Part shown: in pieces, positions 1 to 7,947 of the stretch
Layout: each line of letters begins with the position of its first letter
Numbering within the stretch: position 1 is the stretch's first letter
From: an uncultured Sphingobacteriales bacterium
GTDB lineage: Bacteria > Bacteroidota > Bacteroidia > Chitinophagales > Chitinophagaceae
Direction of reading: 5' to 3'
NCBI GenBank assembly: GCA_946887085.1
Contig: CAMPKG010000141.1
Location: 1 to 8,345, forward strand
Length of the DNA: 8,345 nt
Translations under genes and position numbers: made by a program
The notes under the pieces: generated by a model
Databases searched by the model: none
The model's input: the letters and a program-made list of their open reading frames with translations, nothing else
What the model was told of the DNA's origin: nothing

Positions 1-14
1 AAACCAATCTGTTT

Positions 15-794
15 GTGCCCGACAAGAAGTTAACAGCCATTATCGTTGATGATGAGACAAAAGCCATAAACAACCTGAAAAAACTGCTCGGGTTATACTG
101 CCCTTCAATAGCTGTTGTGGATACCGCCCTTGGAAGTGAAGCTGCAATTTCATTGATCAATGCCGTAAAGCCGGATGTAGTCTTTTTGGACATTGCTATG
201 CCAAAAAGGAATGGCTTTGAAATGCTGCAGATGCTGGAAGCTACCCCCATGATCGTCTTTGTCACCGCGCATGAAAAGTATGCGCTGCATGCAATAAAAA
301 TATCTGCCGTTGACTACCTTCTGAAGCCGGTCGATATTAAAGAATTGATAAAAGTCGAAAATAAATTATTAGAGATTCGGGCCATCCTGAGAGATAATTT
401 CAAAGAAACATATCAGTCTGTAGTAGGCAGACTGGTGAATTTGATGAATGTCCCCGACACCGCAAAGAAAATTACCCTTTATAATACCCAGGGATACCAT
501 ATAGTTGATATTGAAGAAATATTGTACCTCGAAGGAGAAGATAATTACACTTCTTTTCACCTCGATACCAAGAAAAAATTTGTAGTATCAAAAACGTTGA
601 AAGAATACGAGAACCTTCTCTCCAATATGGGCTTCATGCGTATTCACAAATCCAGCATCATTAACCTCCTTCATTTAAAAAACATCAGCAGAGAAAACGG
701 TGTACACGCGGTCATGTCAGACGGAAAGACAATTTCCGTATCCAGGCGACGGGCAGGCGACCTTTTGGACAAAGCAAAGCAATTCCTCACCTGA
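15..794 (+). CDS. LytTR-family two-component response regulator (start uncertain)
   Basis: This is a cytoplasmic response regulator that binds DNA when phosphorylated by a partner kinase, almost certainly the gene that follows. An N-terminal CheY-like receiver spans about residues 5-120. It has the acidic pair D12/D13 (IIVDDE), phosphoacceptor D59 (VVFLDIAMP), switch T84 (FVTAHEKYA) and K104 (YLLKPVD). A linker leads to a LytTR DNA-binding domain at about residues 153-257, with the family pattern EILYLEGEDNYTSF and later FMRIHKSSIINL. The length of 259 residues is normal for LytR/AlgR-type regulators. The start used is a GTG, but the frame stays open to the left edge of the window, so an upstream start cannot be excluded. 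Its TGA stop shares one base with the ATG of the kinase gene, which suggests translational coupling. Family assignment is secure; the target genes are unknown. Confidence 0.93.
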   Translation: MPDKKLTAIIVDDETKAINNLKKLLGLYCPSIAVVDTALGSEAAISLINAVKPDVVFLDIAMPKRNGFEMLQMLEATPMIVFVTAHEKYALHAIKISAVDYLLKPVDIKELIKVENKLLEIRAILRDNFKETYQSVVGRLVNLMNVPDTAKKITLYNTQGYHIVDIEEILYLEGEDNYTSFHLDTKKKFVVSKTLKEYENLLSNMGFMRIHKSSIINLLHLKNISRENGVHAVMSDGKTISVSRRRAGDLLDKAKQFLT

Positions 795-3778
795 TGATTA
801 AAAGCCTGCTCGTGCGGACAATGGGAATGTGCCTCCAATTGGCAGTCACGGATCATTCCTATGGACAGGAATCAATACTAAAACATTATACAGTTAATGA
901 AGGTTTGCCGAGCAGTACTGTATATAAGATGCACAATGACTCGAAGGGTTATATATGGATATGCACAGACGTGGGAGTTTCGAGGTTTGACGGGGTAAAG
1001 TTCACCAATTTTAGTACCTCAGATGGGTTGTCGGACAACGAAATGGTCAGTGTAGCTGAGGATTCGAAGGGAAGGATATGGTTTCTCGCGTTTAATGGCA
1101 CGCTATCATATTTTCATGATGGCAAATTTTTCAACTCTAACAATGATAGCCTCCTAAGAAAAGCACAGATTACTCTTAGCTATTTAGATTTTTTTGAAGA
1201 CAAAGCAAAACGGCTATGGTTTGTCGGCCTTTTTGGATACACGATATTTGACGATAGTACTGTCCGAATTATTGCATCAAAAGACCGTATTCGGGGTGCA
1301 GGTATTGTCATGGATTATGGAGCGAAGGACGTCAGCATCCTTGCTCCCGCTGTTAACGACAAACGATACCCATATCATGGGCTGTTCATTTATAAAAACG
1401 GGAATCTCACAAAACATCCTTCAAGGTATTATAAGATTGTGAAAACTGAACATAGTTATCTACCAGACCGAAGTGTGTTGTTTGTATCAGATGCAGGTAT
1501 TGTTTCGCAAAAGGACACTGCTCAGCGATTAGTACTACCCTTTGGGAAGCAGTTGCAAGGAAATGATGTGGATGGAATATTGTATAGTTCCGACAATAAA
1601 CTCTGGGTAGGTACAAAGGACCAAGGAGCATTCTGCTACGACTATCTTAATATGTCAGTCAAGCCTGCCAAATTTCTTGGGAATATGTTCGTGTCCAGCA
1701 TTCTGGAAGATAGGGAGCACAATATCTGGTTGAGCACTGTTAATAATGGTATATATATGCTGCCCGCAGCATTTAAATACGTAAGCAACTATTACCACGA
1801 CATGCCGAGGAATCGAAGTGTGTACGCTGTGGCGAAAGACACACTCGGTAATATTTATACCGGTCATGATCAAACAATTGTTCGCATTCTAAGGAATGAG
1901 AAAAATACTCTGCTAAATTTCAAAAAAGAAAATAACATCCATAGAGTCAATAAACTATTTATCCGTGGAAACGACGTTTGGATTGGAACAGACGCTAATA
2001 TTGTCCATGTCAACACAAAAAACAAAACGAGTGCTTTCGTAAAAGGTGATTATCCATACATACGAGATGATGGCAGTACAATTACTGTTATAAGAAATAT
2101 TAAAGATATTGCCGCTAATGATAAAACTATCGTTGTTTGCGACGGGCTATATTTATACGGATCCGGTATTGGCATTTCGGACACGCTCAAATCACTTAAG
2201 AAGGACAGGGGACGTACTTACAGCGTTCACGTGGATAAGAGGGGCGTCGTTTGGTATGGGTTTCTGGGTGGGCTTTATAGTCTAAATGGAAAACAAACCA
2301 TCAATCATGCTGTCAGGAACAGGTATCTAACCGGCAGAATCAATGATATTGATGAAACGCAGGACTCTGTTCTTGTTTTAGCAACTTATGGTAAAGGACT
2401 ATTATTTTATAAAAATGGGAGGATAATAGCACATCTGACCGAAAAAGATGGACTCAGCAACAATATTTGCAAACGTATATTTATACACAAGGACGCCATA
2501 TTTGTCGCTACCGCCAAAGGCGCTACTGGAATTATATACAGCAATGGCCAGGTCAAGTCCCTGAAGAAATTTACGACAACGGATTGCCTTCTTTCAAATA
2601 ATATTAATGATGTGTATGCAGATGATTCGGTCATATGCTTCGCAACGTCCGAAGGGTTATCTGTGTTAAATAGAAAACATTGGCCGGCGCCGCTGGAAAC
2701 TCCCCCGTTGAACATTACGGAAATCACTTGTAAAGGCAAAAGAATCGATATTAAGAGTGCCGACAAATTTGACCATGATCAAAATTCTTTCCAATTCAAT
2801 TTTATTGGGATCAGCTACAAGTCGCCCGGCGATGTCAACTATCAATACCGGCTTACCGACGAACAAAAATGGACCGAAACAAAAAATACATCCATTGATA
2901 TCGCTAACATTCCTGCTAGCCGTTATCATTTCCAGGTTAGAGCCAGGATATCAGATGGGCCATGGAGCGGAGTAAAGTCTTTTTATTTTACAATTATCCC
3001 TCCGTTCTGGAGAAGCTATTGGTTTCTTGCTTTCTGCACTTTATGTTTCATTGCCTTCGTTATACTCTTTGCATGGTTAATATTGAGATCACGAAGGCGG
3101 AAAGATCTAGAAAAGATACAGGCTAAGGAACAAATTGCGATGTTGGAACAGCAAGCATTGCAAGCTATGATGAACCCACACTTCATCTTCAATGTGATGA
3201 ACTCCATCCAACATTTCATCAATAGCAATGAGAAGCACGAAGCAAATTTATACCTGGCAGATTTCGCAAGGCTGATAAGAATGAACCTGGATATGTCGAC
3301 AAAAAAATATATTTCGCTGGAGGAAGAGATCGCCTACCTCGAGCTATACATGTCCCTAGAGAACGTAAGGTTTGAAAATAGGTTGACATATGAAATCCAC
3401 GTAGACGCGGATGTTGACCGGGACGAAACCATGCTGCCAGCCATGCTGTTACAGCCCTTCATCGAAAATGCGATATGGCATGGGATAATGCCCAAACAAG
3501 ACAACGGCCATATAGAGATACACATCACCAAGCAAAAAGATGCACAGCTAAAAATCCGGATCATAGACAATGGGATTGGCATGCCGCGTACGCAGCTAGA
3601 CACAACTGCCGGGATAAAAACACATAGCAGCAAGGGAATGAAGCTCACCCGGCAACGACTGGACCTCGTAGGCGGTATATCGACGCACAAACATGAATTG
3701 ACTATACAAGATGCCTTTCCGGGTCAAGAAAACAGAGGTACTAAAATAGAATTTCTGCTCCCTTCCGACCTTAATTGA
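794..3778 (+). CDS. Sensor histidine kinase, Reg_prop beta-propeller / Y_Y_Y / LytS-type kinase
   Basis: This is a 994-residue membrane sensor kinase. Residues about 25-640 carry repeated two-component-regulator propeller motifs, for example DSKGYIWICTDVGVSRFDG (near 49-67), DSKGRIWFLAFNGTLSYFHDG, NKLWVGT, DREHNIWLST, NDVWIGT and DKRGVVWYG. A Y_Y_Y domain follows at about 663-733 (YQYRL, WTET, YHFQVRA). One transmembrane helix lies at about 743-764, followed by a basic stop (RSRRRK). The kinase core has H796 in MNPHFIFN, N892 in LLQPFIENAIWHG, and D925 in IIDNGIGMP, so it is of the His_kinase (LytS-like) plus HATPase_c type and looks catalytically intact. The propeller should sit in the periplasm and read an extracellular signal. 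Unlike hybrid HTCS proteins it has no fused receiver; its output is presumably the LytTR regulator encoded just upstream with a one-base overlap. The N-terminus has only a short, weakly hydrophobic signal peptide (K3, R8, then MGMCLQLAV, possible cleavage after SYG). The ligand is unknown. Confidence 0.93.
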   Translation: MIKSLLVRTMGMCLQLAVTDHSYGQESILKHYTVNEGLPSSTVYKMHNDSKGYIWICTDVGVSRFDGVKFTNFSTSDGLSDNEMVSVAEDSKGRIWFLAFNGTLSYFHDGKFFNSNNDSLLRKAQITLSYLDFFEDKAKRLWFVGLFGYTIFDDSTVRIIASKDRIRGAGIVMDYGAKDVSILAPAVNDKRYPYHGLFIYKNGNLTKHPSRYYKIVKTEHSYLPDRSVLFVSDAGIVSQKDTAQRLVLPFGKQLQGNDVDGILYSSDNKLWVGTKDQGAFCYDYLNMSVKPAKFLGNMFVSSILEDREHNIWLSTVNNGIYMLPAAFKYVSNYYHDMPRNRSVYAVAKDTLGNIYTGHDQTIVRILRNEKNTLLNFKKENNIHRVNKLFIRGNDVWIGTDANIVHVNTKNKTSAFVKGDYPYIRDDGSTITVIRNIKDIAANDKTIVVCDGLYLYGSGIGISDTLKSLKKDRGRTYSVHVDKRGVVWYGFLGGLYSLNGKQTINHAVRNRYLTGRINDIDETQDSVLVLATYGKGLLFYKNGRIIAHLTEKDGLSNNICKRIFIHKDAIFVATAKGATGIIYSNGQVKSLKKFTTTDCLLSNNINDVYADDSVICFATSEGLSVLNRKHWPAPLETPPLNITEITCKGKRIDIKSADKFDHDQNSFQFNFIGISYKSPGDVNYQYRLTDEQKWTETKNTSIDIANIPASRYHFQVRARISDGPWSGVKSFYFTIIPPFWRSYWFLAFCTLCFIAFVILFAWLILRSRRRKDLEKIQAKEQIAMLEQQALQAMMNPHFIFNVMNSIQHFINSNEKHEANLYLADFARLIRMNLDMSTKKYISLEEEIAYLELYMSLENVRFENRLTYEIHVDADVDRDETMLPAMLLQPFIENAIWHGIMPKQDNGHIEIHITKQKDAQLKIRIIDNGIGMPRTQLDTTAGIKTHSSKGMKLTRQRLDLVGGISTHKHELTIQDAFPGQENRGTKIEFLLPSDLN

Positions 3779-3799
3779 CCTCTTTATTACCGTTGCCTC

Positions 3800-3823
3800 A
3801 ATGAGAACAGCCACTGGCTCATT
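3800..3823 (+). other. Imperfect inverted repeat after the kinase gene
   Basis: AATGAG (3800-3805) pairs with CTCATT (3818-3823). An inner CAG/CTG pairing closes a CCA loop, and an asymmetric internal loop (AA opposite G) separates the two stems. It begins 22 bases after the kinase stop, in the right place for a transcript-end hairpin. It is weak, AT-leaning and not followed by a T-run, so a role as an intrinsic terminator is doubtful. It may be chance. Confidence 0.25.
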
Positions 3824-3849
3824 ACATATGGCGATGTAAGGATACGGCT

Positions 3850-3858
3850 TATATTTTG
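3850..3858 (+). promoter_or_regulatory. Possible Bacteroidota -7-like promoter element
   Basis: TATATTTTG resembles the Bacteroidota -7 element (TAnnTTTG) with one extra base between TA and TTTG. It lies 29 bases before the ATG of the secreted cargo gene, in the only sizeable intergenic gap of the window (3779-3887), where a promoter for the three-gene secretion cluster would be expected. No TTTG/TTG -33 element stands at the proper distance, so the call rests on position and partial similarity only. Confidence 0.25.
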
Positions 3859-3887
3859 TATTAACCCGTGTACTAAAGAGCCTCCTT

Positions 3888-6800
3888 ATGAAATGTTATT
3901 TGCCACCCAAAATCTGCATGCGAATACTGAGTATAACGTTACTTATAGTTTGCGCATACCGGAACTCGGCAACATCCCAGGTACTTCAAAAAGGCATGGA
4001 TGCCGTAGTTACCATGTACTCAGATACGCCATTGACACGACCGGTAGCAATGGTGAAACGCATTGGCGATCCGCTGGCAGGCCCGGCGCCTTTTGTAGCT
4101 ACCAATAACTGGGTGCCTCCTGCAATCGCTCCTCCTATTACGAATTGGAATGCAGTTACCATGGGTCAAATATTCGGCACAGCAATTGATGCTCCGGGTA
4201 ACGTCTATTTCGCAGCCACGGCAATGTATTATTCCCTTACATCAGCATATCCTAATCCGCAGATATTAGCCAATTCCGTTGTAACAGCTGCTACCATAAG
4301 CCCAAGCGGATTCCGTGGCCTTGCCAACGGAGGTTTTGGGTTGATATATAAAGCAGATGCTTCTAACCTTAATACAGTCACCTGTATTGTTTCTTCAAAT
4401 GCTACCAATGCGGGTGCCGGCGTGGGTACTACTAAGCTTTTCAACACCGGGTATGGTATTGGAAATCTGGCCGTTTCAACGACCTACAATAAACTGTATG
4501 CTTCTAACCTGGAAGATGGCAAGATATACTGTATCAATTTGACTGGAGTCGTAGACTATGCTTTCGACCCATTTGCAGCTGATAATGGGATCAGCGGTAT
4601 TGCACCTATAGGTGAACGAATTTTTGCTGTGGGTGTGAATAATGAATATGATGGCACTACGAGATTGTACTATTCCGTACTTGTTGCCAACGGAGCCACA
4701 TGCCAGTCCATTATTCGCTCCGTTCAATTAACCACTAATGGCAATTTTGTTACCGGAACTGATGTGCAAGAAATTGTTCTTCCTTCATCGGGGGCGCTTA
4801 CTTATATTTCAGATATAGCATTTTCTGTCAGGGGAGAAATGCTTGTTGCTGAAAAAGGCGATCCGCATAACGCACACGTATACCAGTACTATGGCCGCCA
4901 CAACTCTTGGAGCACGCCTCAGGACTTTCCCATTTCGGATTACAGTCAGGACCATAACTCCGCAGGCGGTGTGGACTATGGCTTTATGAAAGATGAGAAT
5001 GGTGTAACAGTGTGCGACAGCCTGGCATGGGCGACAGAAAATGCAATGGATGGCGTTAAATGGTATGGCATACAAAGTATCCCTCATAATGGATACGTTC
5101 CGTTTAGCACAACTCCTTTTTTACAGCAGGCTTATGTTGTAGACCTTGATGGCATTTCCGGCAATGCACCGTATAACCAGAAAGGAAGGTTTGGGGATGT
5201 TGAATTTTTTGACAGCTCCTGTACTTCCGGCTCTACCAACATTTGCGACCTCGTATCCGTTTCGGCTCTCAAGGATACAGGTGCCGGGTGCTGCTATAAT
5301 ATTTACGCCTCCAATAAATACCATGGAGAATATTTCACTTCACTGAACATACAGACCGGCCATTTGAATATTGATAACGTATCGGCAGGCAGCACATGGG
5401 GAGGTATCACTTATCGCACAGGTCAGGCGGTAAGTTTTGGAGATACGTCCCACCTCTGGTACATGCCCAAAGACAGCACTGTTGGAGGCGGCTTTTTATT
5501 GGCGCGTATATGCGTGTCCGGCACTGGTCCCGATGTGCTCAAAGTAACCTGGATCGGCAACGCTCCCCAGTTCGATACAGTCTGTGAAAAACAAGTGCCA
5601 TTAGATGGATGCGGAGTACCTGTGGACACCAATTGCGTGGGCATTTTCAATCAGCAAGCAATTTGCGAGGCGGGTGTGATCAAACTACAATTCCAGATAA
5701 AGAACAACAGCACCTTCACTATGCGTAGTGTACGGATATATAACCTGAACCCAAATGTAAAACCCACGAGCTCATTTTTGCCTATCGCAGACCTCCTTCC
5801 AGGGGCAACGTCACCAGTATACACCGTTCCACTGATAGTGCAAAATGGTGCTGCAAATGGTTGTTTCTTCTTTTCCGCCTGCGATCTGAATGTATTTCCG
5901 GGCACTTCAGGGCAGTATCCTAAGTTTTGCTGCATGGACAGTATTCAATACTGTGTCGCTATTCCTAAATGTGACAGCTGTGATGCGCTTACTATAACCG
6001 CACAAAAAGAACCTGGCGCCGCATGCTGCTATAAGTTAACGCTGAACAATAATTTATTGGGCACCACGATTTCCTGCCTGCGGTTTAACGGGATTGCCGG
6101 TACGCAATTCGCATTGTTCTCCGGCTGGAATATCCAGGCACCTGTATCAAGCAGCAAAATAACTATCTGCGCACCCGGCACAGGGTTGGGCAATGGCACC
6201 TATTCAGAATTTGCGAATTTCTGCATCACCGGCACGTCAACTCCGCCATACAGGGTTAGTGTAGATTTCCTCAGCAAAACCGGCCAGCTCATATGCACGA
6301 AGGAACTGGAGTTCAGCAATTGTGAACTGGTAAAACCCACGTGCGCTAATATCATCAACGATTCATTGTACTGCAACGAGGATAAAAAGACGTTCTTCTC
6401 TTTCCATATAAAGAACAACAGTACCTTCCCGTTGTACCAGGTTGACCTTCGTTTATCCGACACTACTTTCACCCTCGATAAAAATGTAATCATACCGGAC
6501 ACACCCATACAGCCGGGAAACACAGGCGGACCATATCTCATACAGGTGGATAGCTCAACCGCGGGAAATAAAACTTTCTGCATGTATCTGACAGGGCATA
6601 ACAATATCTACATACCGGACAGTCTCGCTGCAACACAGTGTTGTACCGATTCATTAGGGGTCATTTGTTTGCCATATATCAATTGCGACTCTACATGCTG
6701 TACAACCTGCTGTGAATTTGCCAACCTGGTCATTCCAAGTGGTGTCACCCCAAACAACGATGCTTTTAATGAATCTTTGGTCATACAGAATTCCGGTCTG

Positions 6801-6986
6801 TGTACAAACCTGAAAATTGTAGTATTCAACAGGTGGGGCAACGTAGTATACAAAGAAGACAATTACAATAACACATGGAAAGGCACCAATATGAAGGGGG
6901 ACACATTACCGCAAGGCACTTATTTCATAGTAGTGGAACTGCCAAACGGAAGCAAAAAAGGCTCCTATATCGATATACGCTATTAA
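3888..6986 (+). CDS. Secreted cysteine-rich protein with type B (gliding-motility-type) T9SS sorting domain
   Basis: This 1032-residue exported protein is probably carried across the outer membrane by the type IX secretion system and kept at the cell surface or released. Residues 1-31 form a signal peptide (hydrophobic core ILSITLLIVCAY, likely cleavage near ATSQ). Translation could instead start at Met11 (3918), which gives a more typical signal peptide. Residues about 70-450 resemble a beta-propeller of YncE/SMP-30 style (IYKADASNLNTV, NLAVSTTYNKLYASNLEDG, ISDIAFSVRGEMLVAEKGD). Residues 453-933 contain two alternating cysteine-rich module types in the order A-B-A-B. A CC-rich hinge (DSTCCTTCCE, 934-943) leads to an 89-residue C-terminal domain (944-1032) with the hallmarks of the type B/CHU_C sorting signal: SGVTPNNDAFNESLVI, LKIVVFNRWGNVVYK, TWKG, LPQGTYFIVVE, and a final KGSYIDIRY. 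The PorP/SprF gene follows after 22 bp, as expected for type B cargo. The substrate or function of the passenger is not recognisable; adhesion or surface binding is a guess. Confidence 0.9.
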   Translation: MKCYLPPKICMRILSITLLIVCAYRNSATSQVLQKGMDAVVTMYSDTPLTRPVAMVKRIGDPLAGPAPFVATNNWVPPAIAPPITNWNAVTMGQIFGTAIDAPGNVYFAATAMYYSLTSAYPNPQILANSVVTAATISPSGFRGLANGGFGLIYKADASNLNTVTCIVSSNATNAGAGVGTTKLFNTGYGIGNLAVSTTYNKLYASNLEDGKIYCINLTGVVDYAFDPFAADNGISGIAPIGERIFAVGVNNEYDGTTRLYYSVLVANGATCQSIIRSVQLTTNGNFVTGTDVQEIVLPSSGALTYISDIAFSVRGEMLVAEKGDPHNAHVYQYYGRHNSWSTPQDFPISDYSQDHNSAGGVDYGFMKDENGVTVCDSLAWATENAMDGVKWYGIQSIPHNGYVPFSTTPFLQQAYVVDLDGISGNAPYNQKGRFGDVEFFDSSCTSGSTNICDLVSVSALKDTGAGCCYNIYASNKYHGEYFTSLNIQTGHLNIDNVSAGSTWGGITYRTGQAVSFGDTSHLWYMPKDSTVGGGFLLARICVSGTGPDVLKVTWIGNAPQFDTVCEKQVPLDGCGVPVDTNCVGIFNQQAICEAGVIKLQFQIKNNSTFTMRSVRIYNLNPNVKPTSSFLPIADLLPGATSPVYTVPLIVQNGAANGCFFFSACDLNVFPGTSGQYPKFCCMDSIQYCVAIPKCDSCDALTITAQKEPGAACCYKLTLNNNLLGTTISCLRFNGIAGTQFALFSGWNIQAPVSSSKITICAPGTGLGNGTYSEFANFCITGTSTPPYRVSVDFLSKTGQLICTKELEFSNCELVKPTCANIINDSLYCNEDKKTFFSFHIKNNSTFPLYQVDLRLSDTTFTLDKNVIIPDTPIQPGNTGGPYLIQVDSSTAGNKTFCMYLTGHNNIYIPDSLAATQCCTDSLGVICLPYINCDSTCCTTCCEFANLVIPSGVTPNNDAFNESLVIQNSGLCTNLKIVVFNRWGNVVYKEDNYNNTWKGTNMKGDTLPQGTYFIVVELPNGSKKGSYIDIRY
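5241..5972 (+). repeat. First A-B module copy in the cargo protein
   Basis: Module A1 covers about residues 453-575, beginning CDLVSVSALKDTGAGCCYNI and ending LDGC. Module B1 covers about 580-695, with FQIKNNSTFTMRSVRIYNL, a PGATSPVYTVPL segment, KFCCMDSIQYC and a closing IPKC. Both are matched by a second copy directly downstream (5976-6686). Paired cysteines in each unit suggest disulfide-stabilised beta-sandwich folds, which is an inference. Confidence 0.75.
5976..6686 (+). repeat. Second A-B module copy in the cargo protein
   Basis: Module A2 covers about residues 698-812, beginning CDALTITAQKEPGAACCYKL and ending LEFSNC. Module B2 covers about 818-933, with FHIKNNSTFPLYQVDLRL, a PGNTGGPYLIQV segment, QCCTDSLGVIC and a closing LPYINC. 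The clearest DNA similarity with the first copy is at 6408-6428 versus 5697-5717, where 20 of 21 bases agree at an offset of 711 bp (237 codons). Elsewhere the copies have diverged strongly, so the duplication is old with a conserved core. Confidence 0.75.
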
Positions 6987-7008
6987 TAACCATCAAGTCT
7001 AAACCTTT

Positions 7009-7926
7009 ATGAAAAATATACTTCTTCTTTCAATAGTGTTCTTGCTTGGATGGCAACTTAGCTACGCGCAGCAGGAGCCTCATTACACCCAGAACCAGTT
7101 CAACAGCAATTTGCTGCTAAACCCAGCTTACGCAGGTAGTGGCCCCTGTGCCAGCGTGGGACTTCGATACCGCAACCAATGGACAGGCTTTGCTGGCGCA
7201 CCTACCACTTTCAGCGCTATCGGCGATACTCGCATAGCCTCCGACAGACTGGGTGTTGGTATTACCAGCAATTTTGACAGGATCGGTATTGATAAAGTAT
7301 TCACACCCGATATTAACATCGCCTATCATTTACCCGTGAACGATAAAGGTAAATTCTCTATGGGCTTCAAAGCCGGGGCTTCTTTTATGACCAGCGACTT
7401 CAACAGCCTTATTGGTGTAAATACTGCCGACCCCCTGTATACAGGCAGTCAGAAAGCAACTATTCCTTTTGTAGGCCTTGGAGTGCTATATTATACTGAA
7501 CTTTCTTACGTGGGCTTCTCTGTTCCAAGAATAATATCATTTGAGAAGTCTTCCGCGCGCAGCAAAATTTCAAAGCCACACTATTATTTGTACGGAGGTC
7601 ACAGGTTTGTTTTTGAGAATGGCCTTGATTTGCGACCGGCGATCATGGCCAGGTATGAGCATGAGGCGCCTCTGCAATTTGATTTTGCAGCCGATCTGTG
7701 GTACCAGGAGTTCATAGGCTTCGGATTGTCGTACCGCACGGGGGACGCCATAGACTTTATGCTTAAAGGAAAGATCAAAAAAATCTACCTCGGCTACTCA
7801 TACGATATGACAGTTTCCGGGCTCAGCAATTTTAACAACGGGACACACGAACTGTTCATTGGCTATGAATTTTGTGGTGGAGGTACGAAGAATTATCCGC
7901 GAACAGATAATATCAGGCATTTCTAA
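7009..7926 (+). CDS. PorP/SprF family type IX secretion outer-membrane protein
   Basis: This 305-residue outer-membrane beta-barrel protein belongs to the PorP/SprF family, which works with the type IX secretion machinery. SprF-type members are needed for secretion or surface display of a neighbouring type B cargo such as SprB. Residues 1-20 are a signal peptide (MKNILLLSIVFLLGWQLSYA, cleaved before QQEP). The mature N-terminus has the family signature: EPHYTQNQ, FNSNLLLNPAYAGS (31-44) and YRNQWTGFAGAP (54-65). The remainder alternates short amphipathic strands rich in G and aromatics, such as ISNFDRIGIDK-like and FGLSYRTGDAIDFMLKG segments, ending in the barrel-type FIGYEFCGG. Length fits the family. 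The ATG lies 22 bp after the cargo stop and 21 bp separate its stop from the next start, so the three genes are likely cotranscribed. Because it sits beside one cargo, it is more likely a dedicated SprF-like partner than the core PorP. Confidence 0.93.
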   Translation: MKNILLLSIVFLLGWQLSYAQQEPHYTQNQFNSNLLLNPAYAGSGPCASVGLRYRNQWTGFAGAPTTFSAIGDTRIASDRLGVGITSNFDRIGIDKVFTPDINIAYHLPVNDKGKFSMGFKAGASFMTSDFNSLIGVNTADPLYTGSQKATIPFVGLGVLYYTELSYVGFSVPRIISFEKSSARSKISKPHYYLYGGHRFVFENGLDLRPAIMARYEHEAPLQFDFAADLWYQEFIGFGLSYRTGDAIDFMLKGKIKKIYLGYSYDMTVSGLSNFNNGTHELFIGYEFCGGGTKNYPRTDNIRHF

Positions 7927-7947
7927 TACCGTCCCTAATATTTTTTT

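Noticed and set aside
2407..2766. 119-codon open frame on the minus strand inside the kinase gene
   Set aside because: It overlaps conserved propeller motifs of the kinase sensor and has no independent support.
3918..3983. Lipoprotein signal in the cargo protein (LLIVC)
   Set aside because: The residue before Cys is Val rather than Gly, Ala or Ser, and a usual signal-peptidase I site follows at ATSQ. A type B sorting domain also makes a lipobox unlikely.
6200..6604. 134-codon open frame on the minus strand inside the cargo gene
   Set aside because: It is fully covered by modules A2 and B2, whose protein-level repeat with A1/B1 proves the plus-strand frame is the coding one.
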